From NCBI GenBank assembly GCA_964342485.1, contig CAYFFO010000001.1, positions 62,001 to 126,000 of the forward strand: 64,000 nucleotides of DNA, written 5' to 3'. Below are positions 9,527-18,536 of the stretch, piece by piece (the first letter of the stretch is position 1; every line of letters begins with the position of its first letter). The notes below the pieces were generated by a model. The model ran no database searches. It saw nothing but the letters and a program-made list of their open reading frames with translations, and had not been told where the DNA came from. A program made the position numbers and the translations under genes. Source of the stretch: CAYFFO01 sp964342485 (GTDB taxonomy: Bacteria > Chloroflexota > Dehalococcoidia > Lucifugimonadales > CAJWER01).

Positions 9527-9792
9527 CGTCAAGAGAAACAAAATAGAACAGTTATTGGCCTATGAGTCAAATTGAAAACCATCTTATTTTGCAAATTAAA
9601 TTACTGACTAAACTAGGATAAGGCGCACTATTAGCTGGAAACAGATATTGCGTCAAGACCCTTACTGATTAATAATGGAATGCAAATTAGATTTGGCACC
9701 GTATAAATTTGTTGTGTCTTAATAATTTTAGTAAAACATTAGAACAGCAATAACGATGGCTTTAATACGAATAGAATTGGGAGCAAAATAAA

Positions 9793-11205
9793 ATGAAAAT
9801 GTATTTAAACGGCAATTGGGTTGATCGAGAAGAAAAAATCGATGTAGTTAATCCATTCAACGGACAGGTATTCGACACAGTACCAAAATCCAGTACAGAA
9901 GATGTTTTAGATGCAATTGCCAGTGCTGAAAGAGGCGCAAAAGTGATGGCTAAAATGTCTGGGTTTGAACGTTATGACCTACTAATGAAGGCCGTCAGCC
10001 TGATGCAAGAAAGAGTAGACGATCTCGGTAAAACCATAACCATGGAAGAAGGAAAAGTAATATCTGAAGGGATTGGTGAAGCACAAAGAGCTATCCAAAC
10101 AATGACAGGGGCAGCTGAAGAAGCAAAGCGACTTTCGGGTGAAGTAATCCCTCTAGATGGTGCACCAACCTGGACTGGTCAGCTTGGATTCACTTTGCGT
10201 GTCCCTTGCGGTATTGTGGCAGCGATAACCCCTTTCAATTTTCCCCTAAACCTAGTTGCTCACAAAGTGGGCCCTGCACTAGCTGCTGGTAATGCTGTGA
10301 TTATCAAACCAGCTTCCGACACTCCGTTATCTGCTCTAAAGCTAACAGAAATATTACTTGAGGCCGGCATCCCTGCTGATGCTGTTCAGTGCCTAACAGG
10401 CTCTGGGGCAGCAATAGGCGATGCTCTTGTAGGCGACTCTAGAGTACGTAAAGTTACCTTTACTGGGAGTCGAGATGTTGGTGAACATATATGTCAAGCG
10501 GCAGGCCTTAAGAAAGTAACTATGGAATTGGGATCAAATTCTCCACTTATTGTTATGCCTGATGCTGATATTGAAAAAGTGGTCGCAGGAACCGTTTCCA
10601 GTGGGTTCTCCAATGCAGGACAAGTATGTATTTCAGCTCAAAGGATAATTACCGATCGTAAAGTTTATGCTGACTACATTGATGCTTTAACAGAAGGTGT
10701 TAAAGGTATTAGTACCGGTAACCCAATGGACGAGAACGTAAAGATGGGTCCAATGGTTCGGCCCCAGGATGCAATCCGAGTAAACGAGTGGGTTAGAGAA
10801 GCTGTTGCGGGTGGAGCCAGAACTGTAATTGGAGGAGAATATGAAGGGGCTATACATTCACCAACAGTACTTGCTGATGTCAAACCTGAAATGCGCATTT
10901 CTTGTGACGAACTTTTTGGCCCTGCAGTTGCTGTAACGCCCTCATCCAGTATCGAAGAAGCCATTTCATTAGCCAATGACTCTAACTACGGTCTTAGCGC
11001 AGCAATTTTTACCCAAAACATCGACTGGGCTATGAAATTTGCTCGTGAGGTAGAATCTGGAAATTTAATGATCAACTCAGGTCCACAATGGAGAGCAGAT
11101 TTAATGCCATATGGAGGCCTTAAAGAAAGTGGAATGGGCAAAGAAGGACCAAAATATGCGGTTGAGGAAATGACTGAATTAAAAATGGTTATTTATCACC
11201 CCTGA
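9793..11205 (+). CDS. NAD(P)-dependent aldehyde dehydrogenase
   Basis: Oxidises an aldehyde to the acid with NAD(P). The 470-residue protein has the complete family architecture: cofactor domain with TPFNFPLNLVAHKVGPAL near residues 147-164 and FTGSRDVG near 225, the general base Glu in MELGSNSP near 246, and the catalytic Cys in NAGQVCISAQR near 280. It resembles lactaldehyde, succinate-semialdehyde or sulfolactaldehyde dehydrogenases, but sequence alone does not fix the substrate. GGGAG sits nine bases before the ATG. It converges with the gamma-glutamyltransferase gene, whose stop is at 11206, so no intergenic space remains. Confidence 0.9.
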   Translation: MKMYLNGNWVDREEKIDVVNPFNGQVFDTVPKSSTEDVLDAIASAERGAKVMAKMSGFERYDLLMKAVSLMQERVDDLGKTITMEEGKVISEGIGEAQRAIQTMTGAAEEAKRLSGEVIPLDGAPTWTGQLGFTLRVPCGIVAAITPFNFPLNLVAHKVGPALAAGNAVIIKPASDTPLSALKLTEILLEAGIPADAVQCLTGSGAAIGDALVGDSRVRKVTFTGSRDVGEHICQAAGLKKVTMELGSNSPLIVMPDADIEKVVAGTVSSGFSNAGQVCISAQRIITDRKVYADYIDALTEGVKGISTGNPMDENVKMGPMVRPQDAIRVNEWVREAVAGGARTVIGGEYEGAIHSPTVLADVKPEMRISCDELFGPAVAVTPSSSIEEAISLANDSNYGLSAAIFTQNIDWAMKFAREVESGNLMINSGPQWRADLMPYGGLKESGMGKEGPKYAVEEMTELKMVIYHP

Positions 11206-12822
11206 TTAAGTCTCAATAGCGACCCCATAGCCTCTGGGGTCGCTGCCGCCACTAAGATTTCCATTATTCTGATCGACAACTATCGCCTGAACTCGAGCTG
11301 CCCTGCTGGGGTAGATACCGTATGAAGCGGAATCCCTGTATACCCTATGTCCTTTAGCAACTAATTCGTCACACACATCCGAAGATATCCTGCCTTCTAA
11401 ATAAACTTCATTTCCCTGGCAATCAAATCTAGGTGCTGACACAGCCTCAGTAGCAGTCATTCCATGATCTATTACGTTTAGAATCGTCTGTAGCACAGCG
11501 CTAATAATATAAGTTCCCCCAGGTGCACCAACTACCATAAAGGGCGAATTGTTATTGAAAATGATGCACGGAAGAGCACCGGTTGTACGCTTCTTACCAG
11601 GTGCAATAGAATTGGGCCTTCCTGGTATAGGGTCAAAGGCAATCATATAGTTGTTTTGCAAGAATCCTAATCCTGGAGTAACCACACCGGAACACAGTCC
11701 ATTTGTATGAGTCAAGCTAACACAATTACCGCTCGAATCTACAATAGATATGTGTGTGGTACCCGCTCCGTTTAGAGAAACATTGTATCCAGTCCCGATA
11801 TCATCTCCGGAATCAATTTTATTTCTCCACATTTGAGCACGTTCTTTTGAAACCAGATCTTCCTGTGGCACCTTTACAAACGAAGGGTCACCAACATATT
11901 CGACCCGATCAACAAAAGCCGATTTAAGAGCGTTTACAATTATGTGTATATACTCACTACTATTATGCCGAATAGCCGCTAGATCATATCCTTCAAGAAT
12001 ATTCAAAATTCCCGCGAGGGTAACGCCCCCAGAAGGTGACTGGGTACTAGAAATTACGTATCCTCTATAAGTAGTTCTTATGGGTTTTTGGTTTTCCGTT
12101 GTGTATGAATATAGGTCGTCTTTTGTGACAAGGGCTCCGTTATCTTCCCAATCATTAGACAGCCTTTCAGCAATATTCCCGGAATAAAAATCTTCTGGAT
12201 TTTCAGCTATCGTTTCAAGGGTCAAAGCATAGTCGTTATTTAACAAGAAATTTCCTTCATTGAGCAACACACCTGTTGGCATATAAATTGACTTTGATGC
12301 TACCGTGTTACTAAAACGCTGGGAGGCATTTGGTCTGCCTTTTGCGTAATTTATACGCCATTCGGCAGCCAATTCATGTGGTATACGATAACCCTGTTGT
12401 GCCAATTCGATTGAAGGTCGTATTGTATCTGACCAGTTAAAGGTCCCATAGCCAGAAAGTACATCGTGCAATCCTCTTATAGCAGTTGGCACTCCTATTG
12501 ACTGATATCCTATTTCATTCAGATCTCCATTTAGAATATAGCCGCCGCCATCAGGACAAGTATCGAGAACTTTATCAGCCCAAATATCCGGTGTAGCTTT
12601 AGACCCTGCCTTGGAGCAAAAATCTACCACTAGGTCTTTACTAAATTCTGCCAAATATATGTGCATCCATCCAAGCCCACCAATTCCACAGTTCAGCGGA
12701 TCGATTACACCTTGTATAAATGCAGCAGTGATAGCTGCATCAATTGCATTTCCTCCATTCCTAAGTACCTTTACGGCTTCTTCTACAGCGCGAGGTTGAG
12801 GTGCTACTGCCATTGCTTTCAT
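11206..12822 (-). CDS. Gamma-glutamyltransferase family protein
   Basis: A second Ntn-hydrolase of the gamma-glutamyltranspeptidase family. The product of about 538 residues has the N-terminal RNGGNAIDAAITAAF block, the nucleophile in GAGTTHISIVD at about residue 353, an APGKKRTTGALPCI segment and GAPGGTYI near the C-terminus. It is closer to the classical family than the gene at 1-1663. The ATG at 12822 starts a typical N-terminus; an upstream ATG at 12888 would add 22 atypical residues and overlap the preceding gene. No signal peptide is seen, so periplasmic glutathione breakdown is unlikely; an intracellular gamma-glutamyl or acyl-amide substrate is more plausible. It follows the MDR dehydrogenase by 50 bases. 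Confidence 0.85.
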   Translation of the reverse strand: MKAMAVAPQPRAVEEAVKVLRNGGNAIDAAITAAFIQGVIDPLNCGIGGLGWMHIYLAEFSKDLVVDFCSKAGSKATPDIWADKVLDTCPDGGGYILNGDLNEIGYQSIGVPTAIRGLHDVLSGYGTFNWSDTIRPSIELAQQGYRIPHELAAEWRINYAKGRPNASQRFSNTVASKSIYMPTGVLLNEGNFLLNNDYALTLETIAENPEDFYSGNIAERLSNDWEDNGALVTKDDLYSYTTENQKPIRTTYRGYVISSTQSPSGGVTLAGILNILEGYDLAAIRHNSSEYIHIIVNALKSAFVDRVEYVGDPSFVKVPQEDLVSKERAQMWRNKIDSGDDIGTGYNVSLNGAGTTHISIVDSSGNCVSLTHTNGLCSGVVTPGLGFLQNNYMIAFDPIPGRPNSIAPGKKRTTGALPCIIFNNNSPFMVVGAPGGTYIISAVLQTILNVIDHGMTATEAVSAPRFDCQGNEVYLEGRISSDVCDELVAKGHRVYRDSASYGIYPSRAARVQAIVVDQNNGNLSGGSDPRGYGVAIET

Positions 12823-12872
12823 TAACTTGTTCCTATAATCATATTTGTTCTCTAATATTAAACCTACACAAA

Positions 12873-13850
12873 TTATTGTTGGTCCCATTCCAAAACAACA
12901 CCCAAAGCTTGATCCGGATGATTATAAAGAAGATGATAAGCATCCGGAGTATTAACGCCTAACATGCTATGTGTAATCAGATGGTCAACTTTAATACTAC
13001 CCTTGTCTAGCATTTTCACTGCGTCTGCCTGGTGTGCTTTTCTAGGTTGAGATGACCGTATCCCACAAATCAATAACTTATCCATCATAAAGCTGGAATC
13101 AAGATTAAGCTGGCCACTACCAGGATTTGGGCCTCCCTGATAAGCTCCAATGAGATGTATAACACCATCTTTTTTAACCATTCTCTGCGCCTGATTGAAA
13201 GACTTGATTCCGGCTGGTCCACCTACGCAATCAACCACCACATCAGCCCCTAGACCTCCCGTCAAATCTTTTACCTGTTCGATAATTTTCCCTTCTGACT
13301 CGTTCAAAACCATATCTGCACCACTTTTAAGAGATGCTTTAATTCTAAGAGGTATCGTATCAACAGTTATTACTCGGCCTGGTTCCCTTTCTCGAACTGC
13401 TTGACTATACAAGTTTCCAACAATACCCTGACCCAAAACCACAATATCGTCTCCGGGTTTAATAGGTGTACTTCTTGCCCAGCTCAACGCACTAGTTGAT
13501 AAACCAATGAAGGTTGCGATTTGATACGACATGGATTCAGGAAGAGGAAATAAACCTCGTTCTATTTTTCCTAAAACATACTCCGCGTGCGGCCCTCCAA
13601 CAAAAACTCTTTGTTCTTTATCTAACCCAGTTATTTTAGAACCAATTTCAGATATATTGCCCGATCCGGAATATCCCATCATTGAGTGTGATACAGGTTC
13701 ATCTAGTACATATCTTCTAAATAGTTCAGACCCTCTGCTAATCAAACTGCTTTTCATCTTTACAAGCACTTCTTGATCTTTTGGGATAGGAATTTCTGCT
13801 TCTACGATTTGGACATTCCCGAATCCCTTCAATTTCTCAACCCGGATCAT
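12873..13850 (-). CDS. MDR-family (zinc-type) dehydrogenase
   Basis: A medium-chain dehydrogenase/reductase with an N-terminal GroES-like domain and a Rossmann domain (VVLGQGIVGNLYSQAV near residues 145-160). The usual structural-zinc cysteine cluster is absent, and the catalytic position reads SSLISRGSELF, a Ser/Glu variant seen in uncharacterised MDR dehydrogenases of sugar and polyketide pathways. The ATG at 13850 is preferred because an AGGGG precedes it, while a start at 13889 adds an unconserved leader. It is probably co-transcribed with the downstream gamma-glutamyltransferase. Confidence 0.8.
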   Translation of the reverse strand: MIRVEKLKGFGNVQIVEAEIPIPKDQEVLVKMKSSLISRGSELFRRYVLDEPVSHSMMGYSGSGNISEIGSKITGLDKEQRVFVGGPHAEYVLGKIERGLFPLPESMSYQIATFIGLSTSALSWARSTPIKPGDDIVVLGQGIVGNLYSQAVREREPGRVITVDTIPLRIKASLKSGADMVLNESEGKIIEQVKDLTGGLGADVVVDCVGGPAGIKSFNQAQRMVKKDGVIHLIGAYQGGPNPGSGQLNLDSSFMMDKLLICGIRSSQPRKAHQADAVKMLDKGSIKVDHLITHSMLGVNTPDAYHLLYNHPDQALGVVLEWDQQ

Positions 13851-14125
13851 AGATATTACCCCTGTTTTCAAAATCCATTGATTTTCCATATGATCGCACG
13901 TGATAGCGGTCTGTCAACATAAAATAATTTATTGGTAGTTGGCTTATGCTCGATTAACGGATCGTCTCCAATATCTAGGAACTTTTTATCCAATTCGAAC
14001 GAATTTCATGAATAGCATTTCCTCTATATTTAAATTCACGATGAAATTTAAACTTGTCTTTATGGTTTGATGTAAACTATCTGTGAATTTTGATATTTGT
14101 AGCACTGAGTTAAATATTTATCCTA

Positions 14126-15289
14126 ATGAAAAATTCTCTAAATATCGCCCTAGTATCTGGTTATGACTTCTCCCATATAAGCGGAGTAAACGATCATGTT
14201 TCAAACTTAGCCACTCAATTCCAATCCCTTGGCCACCAAGTAAAAATAATTGCTCCCTGTTCTAATGCTAGCTTGGTTAGCGAACCATTTTTTGTGCCTA
14301 TGGGCCGCCCAGTCCCAATTCCAAGCGGAGGATCCGTAGCACGCGTATCCGTATCAATCTGGTTAAAGCCCAGAATAAGAGAATTTTTCAATAATAATTA
14401 CTTTGACATCATACACGTTCATGAACCTTTTTCAGGGGCTTTAACAGCTTTTATGTTAAGCGAATCTAATGGTGTTAATATTGCTACTTTTCATAGCTTT
14501 AAAGGTTCTTCTTTATATGAAATTGGCGGCACCCGACTAGCAAAACCTTACTCACAATTGATTCACGGCCGAATAGCAGTTTCTAAACCAGCTTCGGATT
14601 ATATCCAATCGTATTTCCCTGGAAAATATACAATTATTCCAAACGGGATCAACCTTAATAATTTTGGCACAAATATCAAACCGTTCCCACATCTTAAAGA
14701 TGGCATGCTAAACCTACTATTCCTTGGACGTCTTGATAAAAGAAAAGGCCTTCGTCACCTTCTCTCAGCCTATAGCAAACTTAAATGGGATTGGCCAAAT
14801 CTGCGACTGATAATAGTAGGTGGTGGAAACTTAGACACAGAATCTCAACGCATATTGGGAGAAAGAAATCTCTCTGATATTATTTTCACTGGCCAAGTAT
14901 CTGCAAGCGAAAAGGCAAGATATTTTAAATCGGCAGATATTTACTGCTCTCCCGCCACAGGAAATGAAAGTTTCGGTATCGTTTTGCTTGAAGCAATGGC
15001 TTCAGGTGTTCCAATTGTAGCCTCTGAAATAGAAGGATATTCTAGCGTAATCACCAATGGGTCTGATGGTCTATTAGTACCTCCAAAAAATGAGATCGAG
15101 TTAGCTAATACCCTAGATATACTTTTAAAAAAGCCAGATCTAAGAGACCAGCTGATAAAACAAGCCAATGACACAGTCAAACGCTACGATTGGAACGTAG
15201 TTTCAGAAAGAATAATGGAATATTATTGGAAAATCATCCACAAAAACATTCATATACGCACAAAAGGAAACTTGTCCTTGATAAAATAG
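14126..15289 (+). CDS. GT4-family glycosyltransferase, PimA-like
   Basis: A GT-B retaining glycosyltransferase using a nucleotide sugar. The 387-residue product has the N-terminal GVNDHVSNLATQFQSLGH acceptor-side block, HVHEPFSGALTAF near residue 95, FLGRLDKRKGLRHLL near 195, and the donor-binding segment SPATGNESFGIVLLEAMASGVPIVAS near 270-295 with the conserved Glu pair. The order resembles phosphatidylinositol mannosyltransferase PimA. The next gene, 48 bases downstream, encodes a PI-phosphate synthase, which supports a glycosylated inositol lipid as product. The acceptor remains inferred. Confidence 0.85.
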   Translation: MKNSLNIALVSGYDFSHISGVNDHVSNLATQFQSLGHQVKIIAPCSNASLVSEPFFVPMGRPVPIPSGGSVARVSVSIWLKPRIREFFNNNYFDIIHVHEPFSGALTAFMLSESNGVNIATFHSFKGSSLYEIGGTRLAKPYSQLIHGRIAVSKPASDYIQSYFPGKYTIIPNGINLNNFGTNIKPFPHLKDGMLNLLFLGRLDKRKGLRHLLSAYSKLKWDWPNLRLIIVGGGNLDTESQRILGERNLSDIIFTGQVSASEKARYFKSADIYCSPATGNESFGIVLLEAMASGVPIVASEIEGYSSVITNGSDGLLVPPKNEIELANTLDILLKKPDLRDQLIKQANDTVKRYDWNVVSERIMEYYWKIIHKNIHIRTKGNLSLIK

Positions 15290-15337
15290 CTACTAATTCC
15301 AAAACGCTAAGCCTTTTCTAGGCTGCAGGTTAAAATA

Positions 15338-15937
15338 ATGAACAGAACTGCAATTCGAAACATATTTTCACAGCGAATTGAACTACCAGTTACACGATTT
15401 CTATCAAAGGTCGGCATATCTCCGAATACCATTACATATATCGGTTTAATCGGCCCTATACTAACAGCTACGTTTATATATATGAATTTATTTGCTATAG
15501 CAGGAACTACACTTCTTGTTTCCTCCTCTCTTGATCTTTTTGATGGTTCATTGGCTAGATTTACAAACAAGGTCACCAAATTTGGAGCACTTCTAGATTC
15601 AACAATAGACCGTTTATCAGAGTCTATAGTTCTACTGGGTTTAATTTTTTTCTACGCAACACAATCATCGATATATGGAGTAGTAATTACCTACATTGCA
15701 ATGGCAGGATCAATTATGGTCAGTTACATCCGAGCACGAGCTGGAGGACTTAAGGTTTCATGTGAAATTGGCATTTATACAAGAACTGAAAGGGTAATTT
15801 CACTAGGATTGGGTCTTATAATTAGTCAGTGGTGGACACCTGCAATTACTCTTGTTTTGTCCACAATCGCAATTTTTACCTTAATTACAACAATTCAGCG
15901 AGTTTTGCATATCAAGCGGGAATTGGATAGAAATTAA
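15338..15937 (+). CDS. CDP-alcohol phosphatidyltransferase (phosphatidylinositol phosphate synthase type)
   Basis: An integral membrane enzyme that moves the phosphatidyl (or archaetidyl) group from a CDP-lipid to an alcohol. The 199-residue product has the complete family motif D-x2-DG-x2-AR-x8-G-x3-D-x3-D at about residues 67-93. Downstream, SYIRARAGGLKVSCEIGIYTR contains the arginines and GI segment typical of synthases that use inositol 1-phosphate. It follows the PimA-like gene directly, as in actinobacterial phosphatidylinositol mannoside loci. The lipid backbone is unknown. Confidence 0.8.
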   Translation: MNRTAIRNIFSQRIELPVTRFLSKVGISPNTITYIGLIGPILTATFIYMNLFAIAGTTLLVSSSLDLFDGSLARFTNKVTKFGALLDSTIDRLSESIVLLGLIFFYATQSSIYGVVITYIAMAGSIMVSYIRARAGGLKVSCEIGIYTRTERVISLGLGLIISQWWTPAITLVLSTIAIFTLITTIQRVLHIKRELDRN

Positions 15938-16030
15938 TATGTCAGGTAACTTTTTAACCGATAGGTTAAAATATATAGCAGATATTAACTGCGAGCGTAA
16001 ATTCTTTAATTCAAACTGAGTTTAATATAA

Positions 16031-17512
16031 ATGAGAATATTTTTTGATATTAAATTATTTGCAAGGAACTTCGGCCTTCTTGCTATAATCGCTATTATTT
16101 TTTTCCTGTCTTCCAGCACAATCTGGTCAGATACCGATCTTCCCTTTTTGGATTCACACAGTATTAAAAGTGAATTCCCTGCCGGTTTCAGAATTATGGC
16201 AACGGCTAGCTCAAATAAATCTGATATTGATTCTATAGCTATTCGATTAAGAATTGGCCAACAGATCAGGGGTGCTTACGATTATCTTGAAATAGACGTG
16301 CAAAAAGGCAAACAGGTAACTGGGGAACTGTTTTGGAGAACTGATACCGGAAGTCGATATATCCCACCAGGAACAATTATAACTTACAACTTTGAGATTG
16401 AGACCGTCTCCGGAGATCGTGTTGAAACTGAACAACAATCTTTCATATATTTTGATGCGAGATTTGTTGACGATAAGGGAATATCCCGCTGGGAGGAAGT
16501 GTCTGATCTTAATGTTACTGTGGCATATAAAGGACCTGTAAAAAAACGTGCAGAGGACGTATTGCGAGTAATTAACAAAACCTTGGAAAAAATGCGTCCA
16601 GTTATGGGCGATGCAGCCCTTGAAGACCCTATTCGAGTCACCATGTATAACAATAGAAAGGAGATGCTTGAAGCACTCCCTCCTAAAAGTCCATCGATAA
16701 GTAGAGAACTTATAACCGAGGGACAGGCATTTATTGAATTTGGCACTCTTCTTGTGTTGGGTGGCGGACGACTTGCATTAGGCACTGCTTCTCATGAAGT
16801 TATGCATATAATCGTGCATCGTGCTGGAGACAGTATCTTCCGAAGAGTGCCTGCTTGGCTAGACGAAGGCCTTGCAGAATATGCCAACGTTGATCCCGGA
16901 TTCGCTTATGCCATAGCACTTGAATTTGCAATAGAAACTGACCGACTACTCCCACACGTGTACATGCCCGCGATGCCAGGAAATTCTGAAGATGTGATTA
17001 TTTTCTACGGACAATCTCAAAGTATCGTTCAATTCATGATAGATATGTATGGGACTGAAATGATGCGTAAATTAATGCAGGAATTTAAGAAGGGCACCAA
17101 TATTGATCAATCTTTGATCAATGTATATGGCTTTGACCGAGCAAGTCTGGACAATGCATGGAGGGCTGCAATAGGTGCCAAACCTTTAGAGCGTGGACGA
17201 TCCTCAATAGCTCGACCAACTCCTGTTCCTCAAAACGTTCCTCTAATGTATAGTTTGACACCCCAAGCCAAGTCAGAACTTATCTCATCAAAAACATCGA
17301 ACGTTACTGAAATGGATAAAGATTCAGCTAAAGAAACAACAACTGTAACAATCAATGATGCTAAAACAGAAACAGCTTCTAGCTCCGAACTTCCAACACC
17401 TAATGGCCAATCTGGTAGCTGTTCCGCTCAATTAGGATCTGGCGCAGATCTCGGTATGGTGGGTTTACTTGTTGGAATTGTGCTATTAAATACAAGAAAA
17501 CGCAAGCGCTAA
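16031..17512 (+). CDS. Membrane-anchored zinc metallopeptidase (peptidase MA-like)
   Basis: A predicted cell-surface metallopeptidase of the gluzincin type. The 493-residue product has an N-terminal hydrophobic segment (about residues 12-34), a beta-rich domain of about 150 residues, and the zinc site SHEVMHIIVH near residue 255 followed by WLDEGLAEYA, which supplies the third ligand Glu. A Ser/Thr-rich stalk (about 400-465) leads to a C-terminal hydrophobic helix and RKRKR, an anchor with a positive stop-transfer tail. The substrate is unknown. It follows the phosphatidyltransferase gene after a 93-base space. Confidence 0.8.
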   Translation: MRIFFDIKLFARNFGLLAIIAIIFFLSSSTIWSDTDLPFLDSHSIKSEFPAGFRIMATASSNKSDIDSIAIRLRIGQQIRGAYDYLEIDVQKGKQVTGELFWRTDTGSRYIPPGTIITYNFEIETVSGDRVETEQQSFIYFDARFVDDKGISRWEEVSDLNVTVAYKGPVKKRAEDVLRVINKTLEKMRPVMGDAALEDPIRVTMYNNRKEMLEALPPKSPSISRELITEGQAFIEFGTLLVLGGGRLALGTASHEVMHIIVHRAGDSIFRRVPAWLDEGLAEYANVDPGFAYAIALEFAIETDRLLPHVYMPAMPGNSEDVIIFYGQSQSIVQFMIDMYGTEMMRKLMQEFKKGTNIDQSLINVYGFDRASLDNAWRAAIGAKPLERGRSSIARPTPVPQNVPLMYSLTPQAKSELISSKTSNVTEMDKDSAKETTTVTINDAKTETASSSELPTPNGQSGSCSAQLGSGADLGMVGLLVGIVLLNTRKRKR

Positions 17513-17518
17513 CGACAC

Positions 17519-18454
17519 CTATCGAGTCCTCGGATTTAACACGTCGTTAAGAGCGTCTCCAAGTAAATTCCATGCTAAAATTAGCGTCCATGCAGCCAAT
17601 CCTGGTGCGAGTAACATCCATGGTTCTTCACGAATTACACTTATATGCCCCCCTTGAAGCAGCATTGTGCCAAGGCTTGGGCGCGGTGGTTGAATCCCCA
17701 GACCAAGCCAACTTAAGAAAATTTCCGTACCAACATATACACCCATACCCATGCTCATGCTTACCACAATAGGGGCTATTGCATTGGGCAAAAGATGCCT
17801 GAATAATATCCTTGGGGTTGATGCTCCGATCGCTTTTGCTGACTCCACATATTGTGTCTCCTTAAGATAGAGAATCTGTCCCCTGACCAATCTAGCCATT
17901 CCTATCCACCCGAAGCCCACAAGTGCAATCGATACCACTAAATAATCAACGATTCCAATTTTTACAATACCATCAAGAATATCAAACTTATCCTCGAGGA
18001 CTCTAGCCCAATCAATAATTCTTGGACGGACGGAAGCAGCTATTATTATAACTAGAAATATATCTGGAAAAGAGGCAAACACCTCCCCTATCCTCATAAT
18101 AAAAGTATCTATTTTATTGCCATAGTAACCTGAAACTAACCCAAGGGTTACGCCAATAATTATCCCTCCTGTCAACATGGCTACCAAAGTAAGAATAACT
18201 GTGTTTTGAATACCCCATAAAACCCGAGAGAAAAGGTCTCGTCCAGTTCTGTCTGTCCCTGCAAAATGAGAATCTGTCCAGAATGATCTTATGCCGTTAT
18301 CAAGAACCACAGTCGGAGGCTTGCGTATTTCCGAATAGTTTTGAGCCGTGTATTCGTAAGGAGCTACCCATGCTGCAAATATACCTGAAAAATACAACAC
18401 TGATAATACTATCAAGCATCCTACCGCTATCTTTTTTTTAGCTAAACGGGACAA
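17519..18454 (-). CDS. Peptide-type ABC transporter permease, DppC/OppC family
   Basis: The second membrane subunit of a peptide or nickel-type ABC importer. The 311-residue form has an N-terminal helix, the DPhaSE-like periplasmic segment with AGTDRTGRDLFSRVLWG, five further helices and the EAA loop around SAKAIGASTPRILFRHLLPNA (about residue 205), where the ATPase docks. The first ordinary start is TTG at 18454. However, the frame continues upstream to a TAA at 18523-18521 and encodes a basic segment (KRRKGHLSRALS) typical of this family's N-terminus; a GGAG at 18533-18530 precedes an ATC at 18520. The true start may therefore be an AUC codon. Confidence 0.85.
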   Translation of the reverse strand: MSRLAKKKIAVGCLIVLSVLYFSGIFAAWVAPYEYTAQNYSEIRKPPTVVLDNGIRSFWTDSHFAGTDRTGRDLFSRVLWGIQNTVILTLVAMLTGGIIIGVTLGLVSGYYGNKIDTFIMRIGEVFASFPDIFLVIIIAASVRPRIIDWARVLEDKFDILDGIVKIGIVDYLVVSIALVGFGWIGMARLVRGQILYLKETQYVESAKAIGASTPRILFRHLLPNAIAPIVVSMSMGMGVYVGTEIFLSWLGLGIQPPRPSLGTMLLQGGHISVIREEPWMLLAPGLAAWTLILAWNLLGDALNDVLNPRTR

Positions 18455-18536
18455 AGCCCGTGATAAATGGCCTTTGCGTCGTTTTAATTCTGCATCTGCA
18501 ACTTCAGTTAGTTGATCGATGTCTTACTTCTCCAAT

